NCBI GenBank assembly: GCA_949358305.1 | Contig: OX442324.1 | Coordinates: 7,353,601-7,417,600 of the forward strand | DNA: 64,000 nt | Reading direction: 5' to 3' | DNA from: Strigamia acuminata | Taxonomy: Eukaryota; Arthropoda; Chilopoda; Geophilomorpha; Linotaeniidae | Shown: positions 20,890 through 34,182 of the stretch, one piece after another | Layout of the letters: every line of letters starts with the position of its first letter | Numbering within the stretch: position 1 is the stretch's first letter | Position numbers and translations under genes: made by a program | Notes under the pieces: model-generated | Database searches by the model: none | What the model was told of the DNA's origin: nothing | What the model saw: the letters and a program-made list of their open reading frames with translations, nothing else

Positions 20890-21257
20890 TGTTACGTGTA
20901 TTTTGGGGTTCTAATGGTTTGGCACGCAACATGTGTTTGCCTAGTGATAGGAGAATAAGTGAGTGTTTTGCATTAAATGGAGTCAAGTTTTATTTTAGTT
21001 TCTAATGAGTTTTATTTACCGGGCAGACAAAGTGTCTGCTCGATTCTTAATCAATGTACATTCTTAGTTTAACTATTACAAATGGCCTATTATTATCACA
21101 ATCTTAATAATGAATAGTTGGATGGGTCAACATTCACACTTTAATTATTACAATTGAATCTCAAACAATGAATAACACTTTTCAATTCAAATCGAACAAA
21201 AGAGTAAATTCGTCAGCCGTACTCACAAGGGGAGTGCACCAATAAGACTCTTCAGTC
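20890..21257 (-). repeat. Gypsy-M LTR fragment (related to Gypsy-K LTR)
   Basis: Begins TGTTACGTG like the Gypsy-C and Gypsy-K LTR ends. It shares the block TTTATT-xx-CCGG-xx-GACAAAG and a later GTCAGCCG with the Gypsy-K LTR at 58702-59298. Truncated near the start of the second duplicate. Confidence 0.5.
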
Positions 21258-21583
21258 ATGACCGAAATTTTTGAGGAATTGATTTACCTCAAACAGGTAA
21301 ATAAGCTGTCAAAATGTTTTTATGCCATGAACAGGCAGAAAGAAATAAATCAAACATTAAATTTGGACTTTTTCCATGATGATAGTACACTTTTGGGAGT
21401 AATTAGGCTTGTGGAGGAATATTGTAAACAACTGTTGCTAGGTAAAAAATAGTTCCAAGCTCCAGGTTGAATTTTATCATTTGACATTCAATGATGTCAT
21501 TTCATCATTTGAGATTCAATGATGTCATGACATCAGAACTTTGTTGACCAATATGACTGTCTTCCTGAAGACAACAATAGTTT

Positions 21584-21654
21584 GTGGTGGTGGTCCAGTG
21601 GTTAAGGCACTGGACTAGGAATCTTTCCACACAGGTTCAAATCCTGTTGTGTGT
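21584..21654 (+). repeat. tRNA-derived SINE-like sequence, copy 2
   Basis: Identical to 305-375, with the same A and B boxes. Confidence 0.6.
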
Positions 21655-21711
21655 GTGAAAGTTTTTTGCTTTTATTTTTTATGTGTTTTTAGCAGTAATT
21701 TTAATGTTTGT

Positions 21712-21780
21712 AATTTTATATTTGTTTTCAAAAAATTGTATTTTAATTAATTTTAATTTTTTGAAAACAAATATAAAATT
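21712..21780. repeat. 26-bp inverted repeat, copy 2
   Basis: Identical to 433-501. Confidence 0.75.
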
Positions 21781-21842
21781 CCGGTCAAAACGTTTCCGGT
21801 CAAAACACGAGTTTAAATACCCCTAGTGACCGGAAATGACGT

Positions 21843-21883
21843 ATTTGCATAAATTCGGGAAATTATGCAAATGGTTGACGTCA
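21843..21883 (+). promoter_or_regulatory. octamer and CRE-like cluster, copy 2
   Basis: Identical to 564-604. Confidence 0.3.
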
Positions 21884-21884
21884 T

Positions 21885-22191
21885 CATTACGTTGATTCCG
21901 CAGAAACGGTAAAACTAGTATAGCTAGTTTTCCCGTAATAATCTGACGATTAATTATTGTAAGTACCAAAAACACTTTTTATTATGTTATAAAATTATTA
22001 AACACTTTTGTGACCTCGTGGTCACCACATCCTGTTTTTAACTCGAGAGTGTCTTAGCCTCGAAGAATGTATTTGTTTTATACTGTTGTTCGTACATTAA
22101 AACATGGCGGACGCTTGTCGTGCTACAGCACCAGTTTAACCATTTGTCAACTTCTTTTCAACCGATGTTTTGGCCGGGAAATCGCTTTATA
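21885..22191 (+). repeat. Copia-I 5' LTR portion, copy 2
   Basis: Identical to 606-912; the boundary caveats are the same. Confidence 0.4.
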
Positions 22192-22209
22192 TGGTAGCAG
22201 AGGATGGTT
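22192..22209 (+). other. Copia-I PBS (tRNA-iMet 3' end), copy 2
   Basis: Perfect 18-base initiator-Met complement, as at 913-930. Confidence 0.85.
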
Positions 22210-23279
22210 TGCCGACGGCCCAACCAGTTGGTAAAGGATTTCCGACCATTTTCGAGACAATACGAAGCCAAGACGTCGCCCGACATTGCCGCAAACGCGA
22301 ATCGATCGACGTGGACAGTTTAACTTCGCCAACAGGTTGGAAACACCAGGACAGTGCGTGCGGAACATTCAGCGGACAATTGTGACTGTGAGCAGTGTCT
22401 TTTTGTTTAATTTTGGTGTGAAATAAACACCTTTTTGCGTCGTCGTTGTTGAAATTTTCTTCGGCGGCCATTTTGGATTTGGCAGCGAAGCCAACGCAGC
22501 CACGACGTGTACGAGCCGATACGGACGGATACACGCCTGCACGACGTGATTTCGCCGTGATATCGGTAGTTTTCAACGAAACGACGATTGTTTGTGCCGA
22601 TACGACGGCTATTAGTATCGAAACGACGGATTTTCGCCCAGAAAAGGAGGGAAATCGCCGTGGGATTGTCGGAAGCGAGGATTTGTTCTCCGGCAGCCAT
22701 TTTGTTGGATTTTTCATCGTGATTAGCGGTGAAAAACCATTTCAACGAATCTGTGTACGTGTAAGCCAGCGTATTCAACCGTATTTAACGAGAAGAACCG
22801 TGATTCACACCCCGGCGTGGAATCACGAAGGCGCGTACGTGCGCAACGACGATTTTGATCGTTTTTCCCCACTTTGGCACGGAAGAGTGCAGGTGGAAGA
22901 CACGTCAGCCCCATTTCCGTGTGGATACAACGTGAAGCTGACGTTCAACGCATCATGAGAACCAATTGGCCGACTTCACATCACAAGTGTGTTTATTTAT
23001 TGATTTTTTTGTGAAACTTTGTTAGTTTGTAAGGATTTTGTTTGGTTCCCTATTAGTATCGGCGCTACCCTTTGTCCATTCGGGCACGTAGCGCTGTATT
23101 CTTGGCTGATTCTACTTCACGGCCACCCAACCAATCCCGCGGCCCCAGGTGGCACAAACGGAAGAGTTGGGGGAGTGTCAGTTAAGGTTTGATCGCCGCT
23201 CTTGTAGCGGTTTGCCCACGGGTTGTGAGCGATAACGCCCCCTGGGGGTCATCCTCAGCTTTCTTACGATTTGTTCTTG
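22210..23279 (+). other. Copia-I leader, copy 2
   Basis: Identical to 931-2000; no gag follows. Confidence 0.55.
23050..23186 (+). promoter_or_regulatory. structured leader RNA element, Copia-I copy 2
   Basis: Same bases and same pairings as 1771-1907; as a duplicate it adds no covariation evidence. Confidence 0.65.
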
Positions 23280-23371
23280 GATTTGTTCTATATTGAATCA
23301 ATAAATCAGTCTAGTTTAGACAATCATCTTGATCGGTTGTCTTTAACATTCTCACATGGCGCAGTCGACAT
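23280..23371 (+). mobile_element. Gypsy-O U5 end and tRNA-Ser-like PBS, copy 2
   Basis: Identical to 2001-2092. Confidence 0.45.
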
Positions 23372-23537
23372 AAAAAGACTTTGGGGAAGGTGAAAATAGT
23401 TGAAACAGTTGGAAGTTGATGACGGCGATTTGGATGAAGAGCGCGTGGGCTTAACATTTTCGAATATCGAGTTGCGGAGAAATTTGGAGACGGAGACGAA
23501 GGAGACGACGCGCGTTACACATGGAATACGTCCAGAT

Positions 23538-23846
23538 TGTTGAGATATCATATGTATTTATTGCCTATTGTATGCGTGTATATATATTCATGTCGTATTA
23601 TCATGTTGTTCGATATTAATGCTTGTATTTGGCCAGCGTGAATGATCGCGGCATTTGTTTACATGTAGTCTTTATATGATGCCCACAGGTGGCTCTCATT
23701 GTAAGAGGTCACATGACCAATGAATAAACCTTACTTGATGTTTTGTTTCTCACCTGAGAAGATGATGTGTCTTTTTCTCCACAACTGATGTTTTTCCCAG
23801 CCACTGTTCACACAAGTTTACAGATGTTTTACAACAACACACAACA
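23538..23846 (+). repeat. Copia-A 5' LTR, copy 2
   Basis: 309 bp, starting TGTTGAG, which matches the 3' LTR start; copy 1 has the derived base. Confidence 0.93.
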
Positions 23847-23847
23847 A

Positions 23848-23858
23848 GGTTATGGGCC
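23848..23858 (+). other. Copia-A internal-iMet PBS, copy 2
   Basis: GGTTATGGGCC as at 2569-2579. Confidence 0.75.
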
Positions 23859-24558
23859 ACATACAACGTGGGAAAAACGCCCAGAGTGATTACAAACATT
23901 TCAAGTCAATTAGAGGTGAAAAAAACGCATTTTCCTCTAATTATTCAAAATGGCGGCGCCCATGATGAATGTCACCAGCCTGTGTTTGTGCCAAGGATCC
24001 ACGGTTTTAGAAGCGACTGTTGACCATCAAGCAACGCAGGAACACTAATTGGGTTCGGACATTATTGAACATTTCATTAATAAGTTTGCTTTTCCATTTT
24101 TCGGACGATTTTTCCGGATATCGCGAGGTGCGATACGTATCATCGACGTGGCGTTAATTTTCGTCGAGAAAACGACTCAACGAGAAATACGTGAGGACGA
24201 CGACTCTCGACAACCACACGGGAAGTGTGAACGAGTTATAAACGGAAAGGAACTGCAAAAAACCAGGGAAATTGAATGAACGAGTTTTTCGAGACAAAAA
24301 ACGACATTAAAACGAGGAAAAGTCAACACAAGAAGACTAGAACTTTTGTTTATGATCGATATTAGTATTTGTTTTGAATATATTGTGAATATATTATTTA
24401 GATTAGTGCTGTGTTAGGATTTCATACTAACTTAACTATAAAGAGCGCACTAACCTCATGAAATTGCACATTTTTTCATGAGTAACAGTGAGAGAAGTGT
24501 TTTTGCTGAAAAAGTGTGTGTGTGCGTAATTTGACGAATTCTTTTTCCTTAAAACACA
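23859..24558 (+). other. Copia-A leader, copy 2
   Basis: Identical to 2580-3279. Confidence 0.6.
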
Positions 24559-25989
24559 ATGGATACGGACAAACCGGAAAGGAAAATAACACTTTTGAAC
24601 AGAACAAACTATGACAGCTGGAAGCAGCAAATCAAAGTGCTTTTGATGCATCACGGATGCTGGGCTTTCACGGATGGAACAGAAGAGGCGTTGGCACCTG
24701 GAGCATCGTGGCGGGACCGCTCGGATTTCAAATTACGACAAGGAAGGGCGTTCAGCTTGATTTACTACTCGATAGAGTAGCAGTATCACGAATTGCTCAG
24801 CGGGATTGACGACGCCAAGAAAGCTTGGGACACACTAAAGGCCAACTTTGAACCTGTTTCGAGAGCGAGGATAATTCGTTTGTTAAACGAATTCTTTAGT
24901 CTAAAGTATGACCCGACGACGGAAACAATAGGAGTTTTCGCAGCAAAGATACGCAATGCCGCGAAGAAACTCGCCGACGTCAAACACCAGTTAGATAACC
25001 TGTATCAGGCATTCCAACTCATTCGGTATCTGCCACAGGAATACCAGTCGATTGTCCAGAGCATTTACCGATGGGAAGACAAGGATTTCACGTTGGAAAA
25101 GGTGGAAGCGGAATTGGTCGCCGAGGAGGGCAGACTCGCGCAACAACGCAGAGATTCGGGCCAGGGGCCAATTGTGGATGCTTTTAGCATGGGGACGAGC
25201 TCCACCAACACCAAAAACAACGACAATTCGCCACAGCAAGGAAACAGTAGCCAAAACACTCATGGATTTGCGAGCGGACAAAAAGGTGGCCGATCGAATT
25301 ACCGAGGCGGCAAAAATTCGAGGAATTTTCGGGTAAACACGACCGGATCAACGGGACGTGGGCCGTGTTTTCGGTGCAATCAACCAGGGCACTGGGCGAG
25401 AGACTGCACAACACAATTACCGTCAAACAACAGCTTGAACACGAATACTGCGGAAGAATTGGACACTAATATGTTCGATGTCGGTTTTCTCACCGAGTTG
25501 AGCGAGGAAGAGATGTTGCAGTGCAGTGCAGCCAACAGCTGTTGGATCTACGACACCGGGGCCACTGGACATTTCTGTAAAGACAGGAACCAATTTTTCA
25601 ACTTCAAAGAAACCACAGGAACAATAAGCCAAGCGGATGAGAAAACTTTAATTCAGATTCAAGGCGTAGGAGACGTCTGCGTGATGTGTTTGGTTGGAAC
25701 TGAGACAATTCCGATCACATTGAAGAAAGTTTATTATGCGCCGGACTTACGAAGGAATTTACTATCGGGACCGTGCATTGGCGAAGCACGATGCAAAGTC
25801 GCCGTTGGCTCGGGACTGGTCAAAATATACGATCCTCAGTGGAAAAGGCAGTTGATGGAAGGCGTGAAGAAGGATCGATTATATTACATCAAACTGAGCA
25901 ACCAGAAGCCCGATTTTGAGAAGTTAAAACAAAAGCAAAACAACAAAGCCAACATTAGCGAGCCAAAACAACAGGGATCAGCCAGCTGA
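24559..25989 (+). pseudogene. Copia-A gag and protease region, copy 2
   Basis: Carries the same in-frame TAG (24778-24780) and TGA (25987-25989). CCHC knuckle at 25366-25407 and protease Asp-Thr-Gly at 25552-25560. One residue differs: His replaces Arg at the codon containing 25262, in the Asn/Gly-rich stretch before the knuckle, where it is unlikely to matter. Confidence 0.88.
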
Positions 25990-28986
25990 ACTAAGAGCGC
26001 ATCTAATCCAGAGGAAGCAAGACTTTGGCATGAGCGGCTGGGACACATCTATTTTCCAAGCGTGCAAGAGATGAGCAAACGAGGTGCAGTAATTGGACTG
26101 CCAATTCTGGATGTGCCAATCACACACCGCGATGTTTGCACATTAGCCAAGAAGAAAGCGGTTTCTCATAAGTCATTGTCAGGAATTAGATCAAAGGAAC
26201 CACTGGAATTGTTACACATGGATGTATGTGGAGCTTTTGGCACGCCAACACTTTCGGGAAATAGGTATTTCCTTACCATTACGGACAACTTCTCTCGTTA
26301 TTCTACAGTTTACCTCATGAAAAAGAAGGATGAAGTATTTGAGATTTTTCAAAAACATGCGAAACGGATAGAAAGATTATTGGAAAAATCAATTTTAGCC
26401 ATTTGCACGGACAATGGTATGGAGTTCTGCTCAAACAAGTTCGGACAGTACCTTGAAGAACAAGGAATCGCCCATGAGAGGACAAATGCGTATACACCCG
26501 CCCAGAACGGCGTTTCCGAAAGATTGAACCAGACATTAGCAAATGGGATGCGAGCACTTGTCTACGATGCTGGCTTGGAACATCGATTCTGGGGAGAAGC
26601 CATCTTGACTCTCAACTACCTCAGAAATAGGATCGCCAAGCTGAATTCGGACAAAACGCCGATGGAGTTGTACTACGGACGCAAACCATCGCTCAGACAT
26701 TTAAGAAAATTCGGGAGTTTATGCTTTGTGCAGAAAAGGATTCGAGATGGTAAAATCGACAACAAGAGTTTGCATGGCATTATGCTCGGATATTCAAGAA
26801 TCACGAAGGGATATAGAGTCTGGCTGCCGGAATTTTCGAAAGTAATCGAAACAAGTGATGTCAAATTCGTAGAAAGCAGGCGCGGAGTTGAAGGCGTGCT
26901 GGGTCTACCAGAGAAGTACACAACATACATCGATAATTTGGACGACAATTTAGATAATGACAACGATCGCCAATATTATTCCAATGAAGACGTGAGGCCA
27001 CCGCTACCCCCGCCAGTACCAATTAAGAAGAAAGAAGACCCACAACTGGAATTACCTCAAGTGAAACTGAAGTTTAGATTGCCAGAAGAAAAACTTCGAG
27101 CAAACCCGCGAAGAGTCGAACCACAAGCGAGGGCAGAAGTTCCAGACCCAATACGGACAATACCACCTCTTGTATGGAAGAAGACAGAGAAGGTCAGACC
27201 AACTGGACAAAAGGACATCGAGTACACGATTGAGGGATACGACAAACCCAAGTTACGCTCAATACCTGATGTGAAGCGTTACTGTGCCGACCACAATCTT
27301 CGTGTACCTGAGCACCTTTTTGAGGATAAAAGGAAGAAGAAGCCTTCCGAATCAAGCGCAGCAGCAGACGATTTAAGCTTTGATTTGGAAGCAAATCACA
27401 TTGAAGTCTACTTACCTGTAAGTTATGAAGAGATAGCGACTTTACCAGAAAAGAATGAATGGCGCCAAGCAATGAACGATGAGGTTGACACCATGCATGA
27501 GCGTGAGGTTTGGGAATTAGTTCCACCACCACCCAACACTAAGATAGTAGGATGCAGATGGGTTTATACCACCAAACAGAACGAGGAAGGGGAAATCGCA
27601 CGTTACAAGGCGAGGCTTGTTGCACAAGGTTTTTCTCAAGTCTACGGCGAGTCGTACGAGGAGATCTTTTCACCCGTGGTAGACTTTTCCATCGTACGCT
27701 TCATGTTCACGCTACTCGTTTGTATGCTGAAGTGGTCGTACATTCAAGCAGATGTTAAATGTGCGTATCTTTACGCAAAATTGCACAAAACTGTCTACAT
27801 GCGTCAGCCAAAAGGTTTCATCTCTAAAGGCAAGGAAAACTATGTCTGCAGGCTCCTCCGAGCCATATATGGATTACACCAATCTGGAAGAGAATGGGGT
27901 ATAGAACTGGAGGAGACTCTATTGAAACTAGGGCTAGAACACGTGAATTGGTGCAATTGCGTTTATAAGTACGGAGATATTGCGTATCTAATCGTCTACG
28001 TTGACGATATCGTTGTCTTTGGTAAGCAGTACGAAGATGCGATGAAAATACTCAATATGATCGGAACGCAATTTGACTTAGTGATCCTCGGACAAACAAA
28101 GAAGTTGTTAGGAGTCGAATTTCATTCGTATAAACAACAATTAGTTCTTCATCAAAGATCATACGTCAACAAAGTATTGTTGAAGTTTAAGAACCACTTG
28201 GAACATGTGAAAATTCGATCTCAACCAATGACAAAAGCAACTATCCTCACAAAACAAGATTGTCCGAACACGATCGATGAATTCAGAATTATAGAAGGAA
28301 TTCCCTATCGAAGTTTACTTGGATGTTTGGCATTCATCGCATCGAGGACAAGGCCTGATATGACTTATGCAGTCAACATCTTAAGTCAATTTCAATCGAA
28401 TCCAGGGTGGGATCACTGGATTGCATTACTGGACTTGCTCAGTTATGTGAGAACGACAAAGAACCACGGATTAATGTTGTTCCCGAATGATCGGATCGAA
28501 GTCATTGGATACAGCGACTCCAATTATGCGAACAATAGAGACGACCGAATCTCCGTTGGAGGAACACTAGTAACACTGGGCAGCACACCCATTTACTGGA
28601 GAACCTTCAAACAACCGAACGTGATACTATCGACCATGGAGGCTGAATATGTAGCCCTTACAGAGACCGTTAAGGACTACAATTGGATTGTTCGTGTTCT
28701 GCACGAGATTTTTCCTGAATTAGCAGATAGATTCTCTCATCACGTCATGTGCGATAACATTTCAACAGTAGACTTTACAAAATTTTGTGTTGAAAATAGA
28801 AAAACAAAGCACATTGATATCCGTTACCACTTTATAAGGGAGCTTGTAAAAAGAGATAAACTCCAAATTGTCCACGTGGGCACGAAGTCCAATTATGCAG
28901 ACATTTTTACGAAGTCAGTTGACAAAGCTGACTTAGTGAAATTTTGTGATCGTTTCTTGATTGATTTAAGCGTTCTACGTGCTTGA
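25990..28986 (+). pseudogene. Copia-A pol, copy 2
   Basis: Translated sequence is the same as 4711-7707: integrase Asp at 26407 region (TDNGMEF), reverse transcriptase YVDD at 27997-28008, RNase H STMEAEY at 28630-28650. No further break is seen. Confidence 0.92.
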
Positions 28987-29016
28987 TACAAAGCAAGATA
29001 ATACGAGGGGGCCGAT

Positions 29017-29324
29017 TGTTGAGATCTCATATGTATTTATTGCCTATTGTATGCGTGTATATATATTCATGTCGTATTATCATGTTGTTTGATATTAATG
29101 CTTGTATTTGGCCAGCGGAATGATCGCGGCATTTGTTTACATGTAGTCTTTATATGATGCCCACAGGTGGCTCTCATTGTAAGAGGTCACATGACCAATA
29201 AATAAACCTTACTTGATGTTTTGTTTCTCACCTGAGAAGATGATTTGTCTTTTTCTCCACAACTGATGTTTTTCCCAGCCACTGTTCACACAAGTTTACA
29301 GATGTTTTACAACAACACACAACA
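29017..29324 (+). repeat. Copia-A 3' LTR, copy 2
   Basis: 308 bp, same as 7738-8045. Confidence 0.93.
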
Positions 29325-29461
29325 CAGATAACGTTCGAATTGGAGACGGATACGTATAAAAGCAGTTGAAAAGTTGTTGGTGATCATTGTTGGTGGTTGA
29401 CGAGATCGGGGATTGTTGTTGGAAACTTTTGGGAGATTTTTTGAAACACGTGGCGGACGCA

Positions 29462-29968
29462 ATGGCGGAAAATTTGGCGGTAATTTTGCAAGGATGTCGT
29501 TCGTCGCTCTTGTCTGTCGTTGAGGACGTTTTGAACGTGTTTACGGTGACAATTCTGAAAGGAGAGATCGATAGGCGTGGTTTGGAATCGACGAGCAACT
29601 TGAAACAGGACTTGATGACGGTATTATTGCAAAATAACAAGGAGATAGTGGCGTTGGAGGCGGCGGAAGCAGAAAGAATTGCGGCGGAGAAGTTGGTGGA
29701 AGACGACGCGGAGATCGTAGAGAAAACATCAGCGGAGGAATTGGCGGCGCGAAGGCTGGCGAAAGAAAGGTGGGAGGCGGAGAAATTGGAAGCGGAGGAG
29801 GCGGCACATCCGGCCGGCGGAAGTGGAGCTTTGTCCACTGAATTGATGGTTTTTCAAATGGCCGAGATGATGAAGATGTTGATGCGGGACAAATCGGAGA
29901 CGGCGGCGCGTAATGCGGAGGCGGAGGCGCACAATGCGGAGAAGGAGACGCCTGTTAGTCGTTGGTGA
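29462..29968 (+). pseudogene. Gypsy-O gag N-terminal fragment, copy 2
   Basis: Same 168-codon Glu/Ala-rich frame as 8183-8689, again ending at the Copia-F LTR. Confidence 0.4.
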
Positions 29969-30086
29969 AGATGACATCTCGCGGAAAGAACCGAAGACGA
30001 GACAAAACTTACTTTGTGCACAAAACCGCACAAAAGCGTCGGCCATCTTTATTCATACGTGAATAAGTGATAAGTGATGAATATAT
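29969..30086 (-). repeat. Copia-F 3' LTR outer segment, copy 2
   Basis: Identical to 8690-8807. Confidence 0.5.
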
Positions 30087-30525
30087 TGTTACGTGGCTAA
30101 ATGGGGATTGATTTAGTCCTACGTGACATGAATTCACTCAAGAATGACACAGGGTTTTATATGTAAAATGCCTGTTGGCTTTATTGTTCAAAGTCGGACA
30201 TTTACTAATGTAAATGTTCGGTCATCAGCTCTTATTACATTTGTTCATTTATTAAACCTAAAACACATAAATGGTTCATTCAAATCAAATAAGGATGATG
30301 CTGTTGTTTATTCAATTCAGTTTAGGAAACCTAGTCCTGCCTGACCGTCAACCGGCTGGCAGTAGTAGGTGAAGGTAACAGTTTGAGACTCAAAAGAGAT
30401 CTGAGCTCTCTGGCTTAATCAACTCACTAAGTAAACTCCTATTCCCCCTATTAACTAAGTTGAACGGTCTGTGCATCTAATTAGGTGCACAGCGCCGTCT
30501 AGTGAGAATTCATTGCATTAAATGC

Positions 30526-31547
30526 CTAAACAGAGCGAGCAGAGCCAGCCGATACACGGTACGGCTCTACCGCGTAACAGCCCCCCCCTTTAATTTTTTC
30601 GGTATCGATTTTATGCTTATACACTTGAACTCTTCCCAAATCCTTGTCAGAAACAGCAAATCTGTCTTGATTCTTTTGAAGAAGTTGTCGCATTTGCTCT
30701 TGTTGGTCTTTATTCATTTTGTCTTTTGCTATTGAGGCGTCAAAGTCAAAACAGTGTACCTGTTTTTCATCAAACACCCCAACATCAACCACATAATAAG
30801 CTTTTGCGATTGCTGACTTCTCCTTCAGAAAGACTGTCTTCTTGGTTGGGTTAGCCACTCGAATGATGCCTTTGCCATTCTTGAAATCTGTCAAAGTTTT
30901 ACAACCTATCACAGCAAATCTATCAGTAACATTATGCAATGGTTGCACAAACATGTCCAATGTTATTGCTTTATTCAAATAGATGGGAACAATGCATTCG
31001 TGCATTGGTGGTATAGTGATGTTTTTCATTACCCTCGCAACATAATTCTGATCAACAAAAGTTTTATTCATTGGAAATGACACTTCCTTTCCACTAGTTC
31101 GGCCCACAAAGATTTTTTGTTTGTCGTAGTCTAACACACACTTCGCGAACAGCATGAATGGGTCACTTAGCAGTAATTCATAATGAAATCCTTTAACAAT
31201 CAGGACCTCGATCCTGTATGTTAATTCACCAATTGTAATGTTCATCTTGGTTTTTCCTATTGGAGTCACAAGTTCTCCGCTTACCCCTTGTAATCGTATA
31301 TTTGGGCTTGGCGGGTACTTCAACTGTAAAGCTTCAGCAAGCTCTTCGCTGATAACATTGCGTTTTCCTCCAGTGTCCATAACTGCCTTGACTTCCATGT
31401 TGTTCACTATTACTGGAATTTCCAATAGAGATTCTGAAATGTTCATATTGACTACGATTATCTTTTCTTTTCTACTTTTTCTTTTCTTCTTTGGATGACA
31501 ACATCTTCCTTGTTGATGGTGACATCTTCTTTGTGGCCGACCCACTA
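30526..31547 (-). CDS. Gypsy-C aspartic protease, copy 2
   Basis: Same frame as 9247-10268: Asp-Thr-Gly near 31380, reverse-transcriptase start truncated by the LTR, and the GGAAAAC candidate slip site at 31548-31554. Confidence 0.8.
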
Positions 31548-32876
31548 GTTTTCCTCTTCTTGTTGACCTTGTTGTGGGTTCTGCTTAGGATTAGGGTTAG
31601 TTTTACCACCCCCTTGTGTCCTTTTCTTCTTAAACCACCTTTTGTTGTTTGGGTTCCCTCTATTCTCTTGAGGTTGTTGCTCCTGTGGCGCTGATGTGTT
31701 ATGTTCACAACCATAACGATGCCAACATCCACATGAACGCGTTGTTGTCGGACTGCTATTTGACCGTTGTCTACCTCTGTTATATCTACCTCTAAAGTTC
31801 TGTCCGCGCTGCGATGCTGGAATATACCACTCGCCTTGTATGAATAATGGAACCGATTGTTGTGGCTCTACTGACTCACTTACGAGCTTTTGCTGTTTTA
31901 ATTTAATATTTTCAGCTAATAACTCGGCGTAGCTTACTGGGGATCCCCCTATTCCAGACAGTATACCTGTTGTCGTAGGGTTCACCTTTTCATCTACAAC
32001 TTTTTTGAACATTGTGAGCAGTAGATCCGCTGGTTCTTCTGTTTTGTGACTTTCATACAATTTAAGTCTCTGTTCCATTTCTTCTAACGTCGATGGAAAT
32101 ACTGTTATCATCATCTTCTGCATTGCAGGCTTCAAACCTTGGTAAACATAATTTATTTTCTGAATTTCAGTCATTTCTGGTAGAATAAACGCACATTCGG
32201 CCAAGACTTTCTTCATGAAGGCATCTGCTGTACCCTCTTTATGTTTCATGAAGTGGAGAGTATTGTAAACATTTTCTTGGCTTCTTCTAAATTTTTTCTC
32301 GATCTGTGGTTTCCAATCCGTCCATTTCCATGTCGGATTCTTCTTTAGTTGTTCCACAAACCATGCCAATCCATCAGTCTTTAAGGCTAATGCTAGATGT
32401 TTTACCCTCTCATCATCTGTTCCTATTGTAGCTTCATATGCCACAAGCCATTGGTCGATGTTGCCCTTTTCTGTATCATAAGTGACAACAGGTCGCTTCT
32501 GCACTACCAAACTCTTCAATAAGTCGGTCAATACGTCCGTTGGAGTCTGTGATGATGTCATTTTTGGAAAATTTGGTTCAATTGGTGTTGGAACTGGTTT
32601 AGTCTTTACTGGTGTAAATGTCTTTATTATTTCTTCTAAACCTTTTTGTGGAATTAATTTTATTAACGGAGTAGCGAAATCCAACTTCTGTAGGATTGAT
32701 TGAGGTTGAGATCGGACTTCTCTATCTTCCTTCTGAGGTTCAGTGTCAGATTCAGATCCAGTGTTCCTTTTCTTTCTAGTAGCGATAAATTTCAAATCCG
32801 GTTCGGGCAATTCCCAATTTTGTAAATCTTGAAGATTATCCGTATTGAACTGCGACAATTTTATTGGCTTAGCCAC
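31545..32876 (-). CDS. Gypsy-C Gag, copy 2
   Basis: Same 443-codon frame as 10266-11597, again without an ATG at its beginning; the first in-frame ATG is at 32561. Confidence 0.8.
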   Translation of the reverse strand: MAKPIKLSQFNTDNLQDLQNWELPEPDLKFIATRKKRNTGSESDTEPQKEDREVRSQPQSILQKLDFATPLIKLIPQKGLEEIIKTFTPVKTKPVPTPIEPNFPKMTSSQTPTDVLTDLLKSLVVQKRPVVTYDTEKGNIDQWLVAYEATIGTDDERVKHLALALKTDGLAWFVEQLKKNPTWKWTDWKPQIEKKFRRSQENVYNTLHFMKHKEGTADAFMKKVLAECAFILPEMTEIQKINYVYQGLKPAMQKMMITVFPSTLEEMEQRLKLYESHKTEEPADLLLTMFKKVVDEKVNPTTTGILSGIGGSPVSYAELLAENIKLKQQKLVSESVEPQQSVPLFIQGEWYIPASQRGQNFRGRYNRGRQRSNSSPTTTRSCGCWHRYGCEHNTSAPQEQQPQENRGNPNNKRWFKKKRTQGGGKTNPNPKQNPQQGQQEEEN

Positions 32877-33419
32877 ACTAAAGCCTTTATATTGCGCTTT
32901 TTATCACTTTCACTAGCACTGATTCACTTTCTAAACACTGAATACACTAACACGAATTCATTACCTGAAAACTTAAAGTGTTATTAGCATATAATACATA
33001 AATATTACACTCAAAATTACAAAGAAAATAAACCATCAATAACATTTCAAAACAATTTGTTCAATTCCTATAAATTCACAAAATTTCCTGTAAATAAATA
33101 TCAAAATTAGTATTTATACACTATATATTTTATTTATTCTAAATATAACAATTGTAAATCAATTTATTAATCCCTAATAAACAATTAAACTCTATTTTCA
33201 TTTCCAAAATGCAAATTATTTCACACAATGACATTAAATATTCAAGCTGTGACTTCACTTATCTTTACTAACTCTGAGTCATTCAAGATAATTGCTATAA
33301 AATCAGCAATTTTCAAGTTTTTATTTCTAGATTTTTATTAAATTATTTTGGCAATTTTAATCCAATTTTAATGGGATTTTAAATCTAAACGGGCTACAAT
33401 CGAGACCGCATCTCCACCA
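32877..33419 (-). other. Gypsy-C 5' untranslated region and tRNA-Ala PBS, copy 2
   Basis: AT-rich leader as in copy 1, with the PBS at 33406-33419. Confidence 0.6.
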
Positions 33420-33914
33420 GTTGTTACGTGGCTAAATGGGGATTGATTTAGTCCTACGTGACATGAATTCACTCAAGAATGACACAGGGTTTTATATGTA
33501 AAATGCCTGTTGGCTTTATTGTTCAAAGTCGGACATTTACTAATGTAAATGTTCGGTCATCAGCTCTTATTACATTTGTTCATTTATTAAACCTAAAACA
33601 CATAAATGGTTCATTCAAATCAAATAAGGATGATGCTGTTGTTTATTCAATTCAGTTTAGGAAACCTAGTCCTGCCTGACCGTCAACCGGCTGGCAGTAG
33701 TAGGTGAAGGTAACAGTTTGAGACTCAAAAGAGATCTGAGCTCTCTGGCTTAATCAACTCACTAAGTAAACTCCTATTCCCCCTATTAACTAAGTTGAAC
33801 GGTCTGTGCATCTAATTAGGTGCACAGCGCCGTCTAGTGAGAATTCATTGCATTAAATGCCTAAACAGAGCGAGCAGAGCCAGCCGATACACGGTACGGC
33901 TCTACCGCGTAACA

Positions 33915-34182
33915 ATATACATGGTGTCGAGGCTATTCGCCGTCGCCCTAAAAGTAGAACAAATCAACCCGATGGAAAGGTTCATTTATTCTTTACAAAG
34001 TAAAGTAATAAATGAAACAAACGCCAGCATTAACAATAGATAATGCGCCGGAGGAAAATAACCGATAAACAACTAAAGCAGACGACAATTCGAAATCCAC
34101 TGCAAAACACGAACCAACTGAAGTATTAAACTCGTATTGCTACGACCAGAAGCAGTTGGCTCCCAATTCCGCGACAATAAGC
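33915..34182 (-). repeat. Copia-F 3' LTR middle segment, copy 2
   Basis: Same as 12636-12903 except G at 34047 where copy 1 has A at 12768. Confidence 0.5.

Larger units (their letters stand above)
23538..29324 (+). mobile_element. Copia-A, copy 2
   Basis: Same element as 2259-8045, with CAGAT at 23533-23537 and 29325-29329. Differences from copy 1 are the third LTR base (T here) and one Arg-to-His change in gag. Confidence 0.95.
30087..33914 (-). mobile_element. Gypsy-C, copy 2
   Basis: LTRs at 30087-30579 and 33422-33914, flanked by ATAT (30083-30086 and 33915-33918). Same gag-and-protease-only interior as copy 1. Confidence 0.9.
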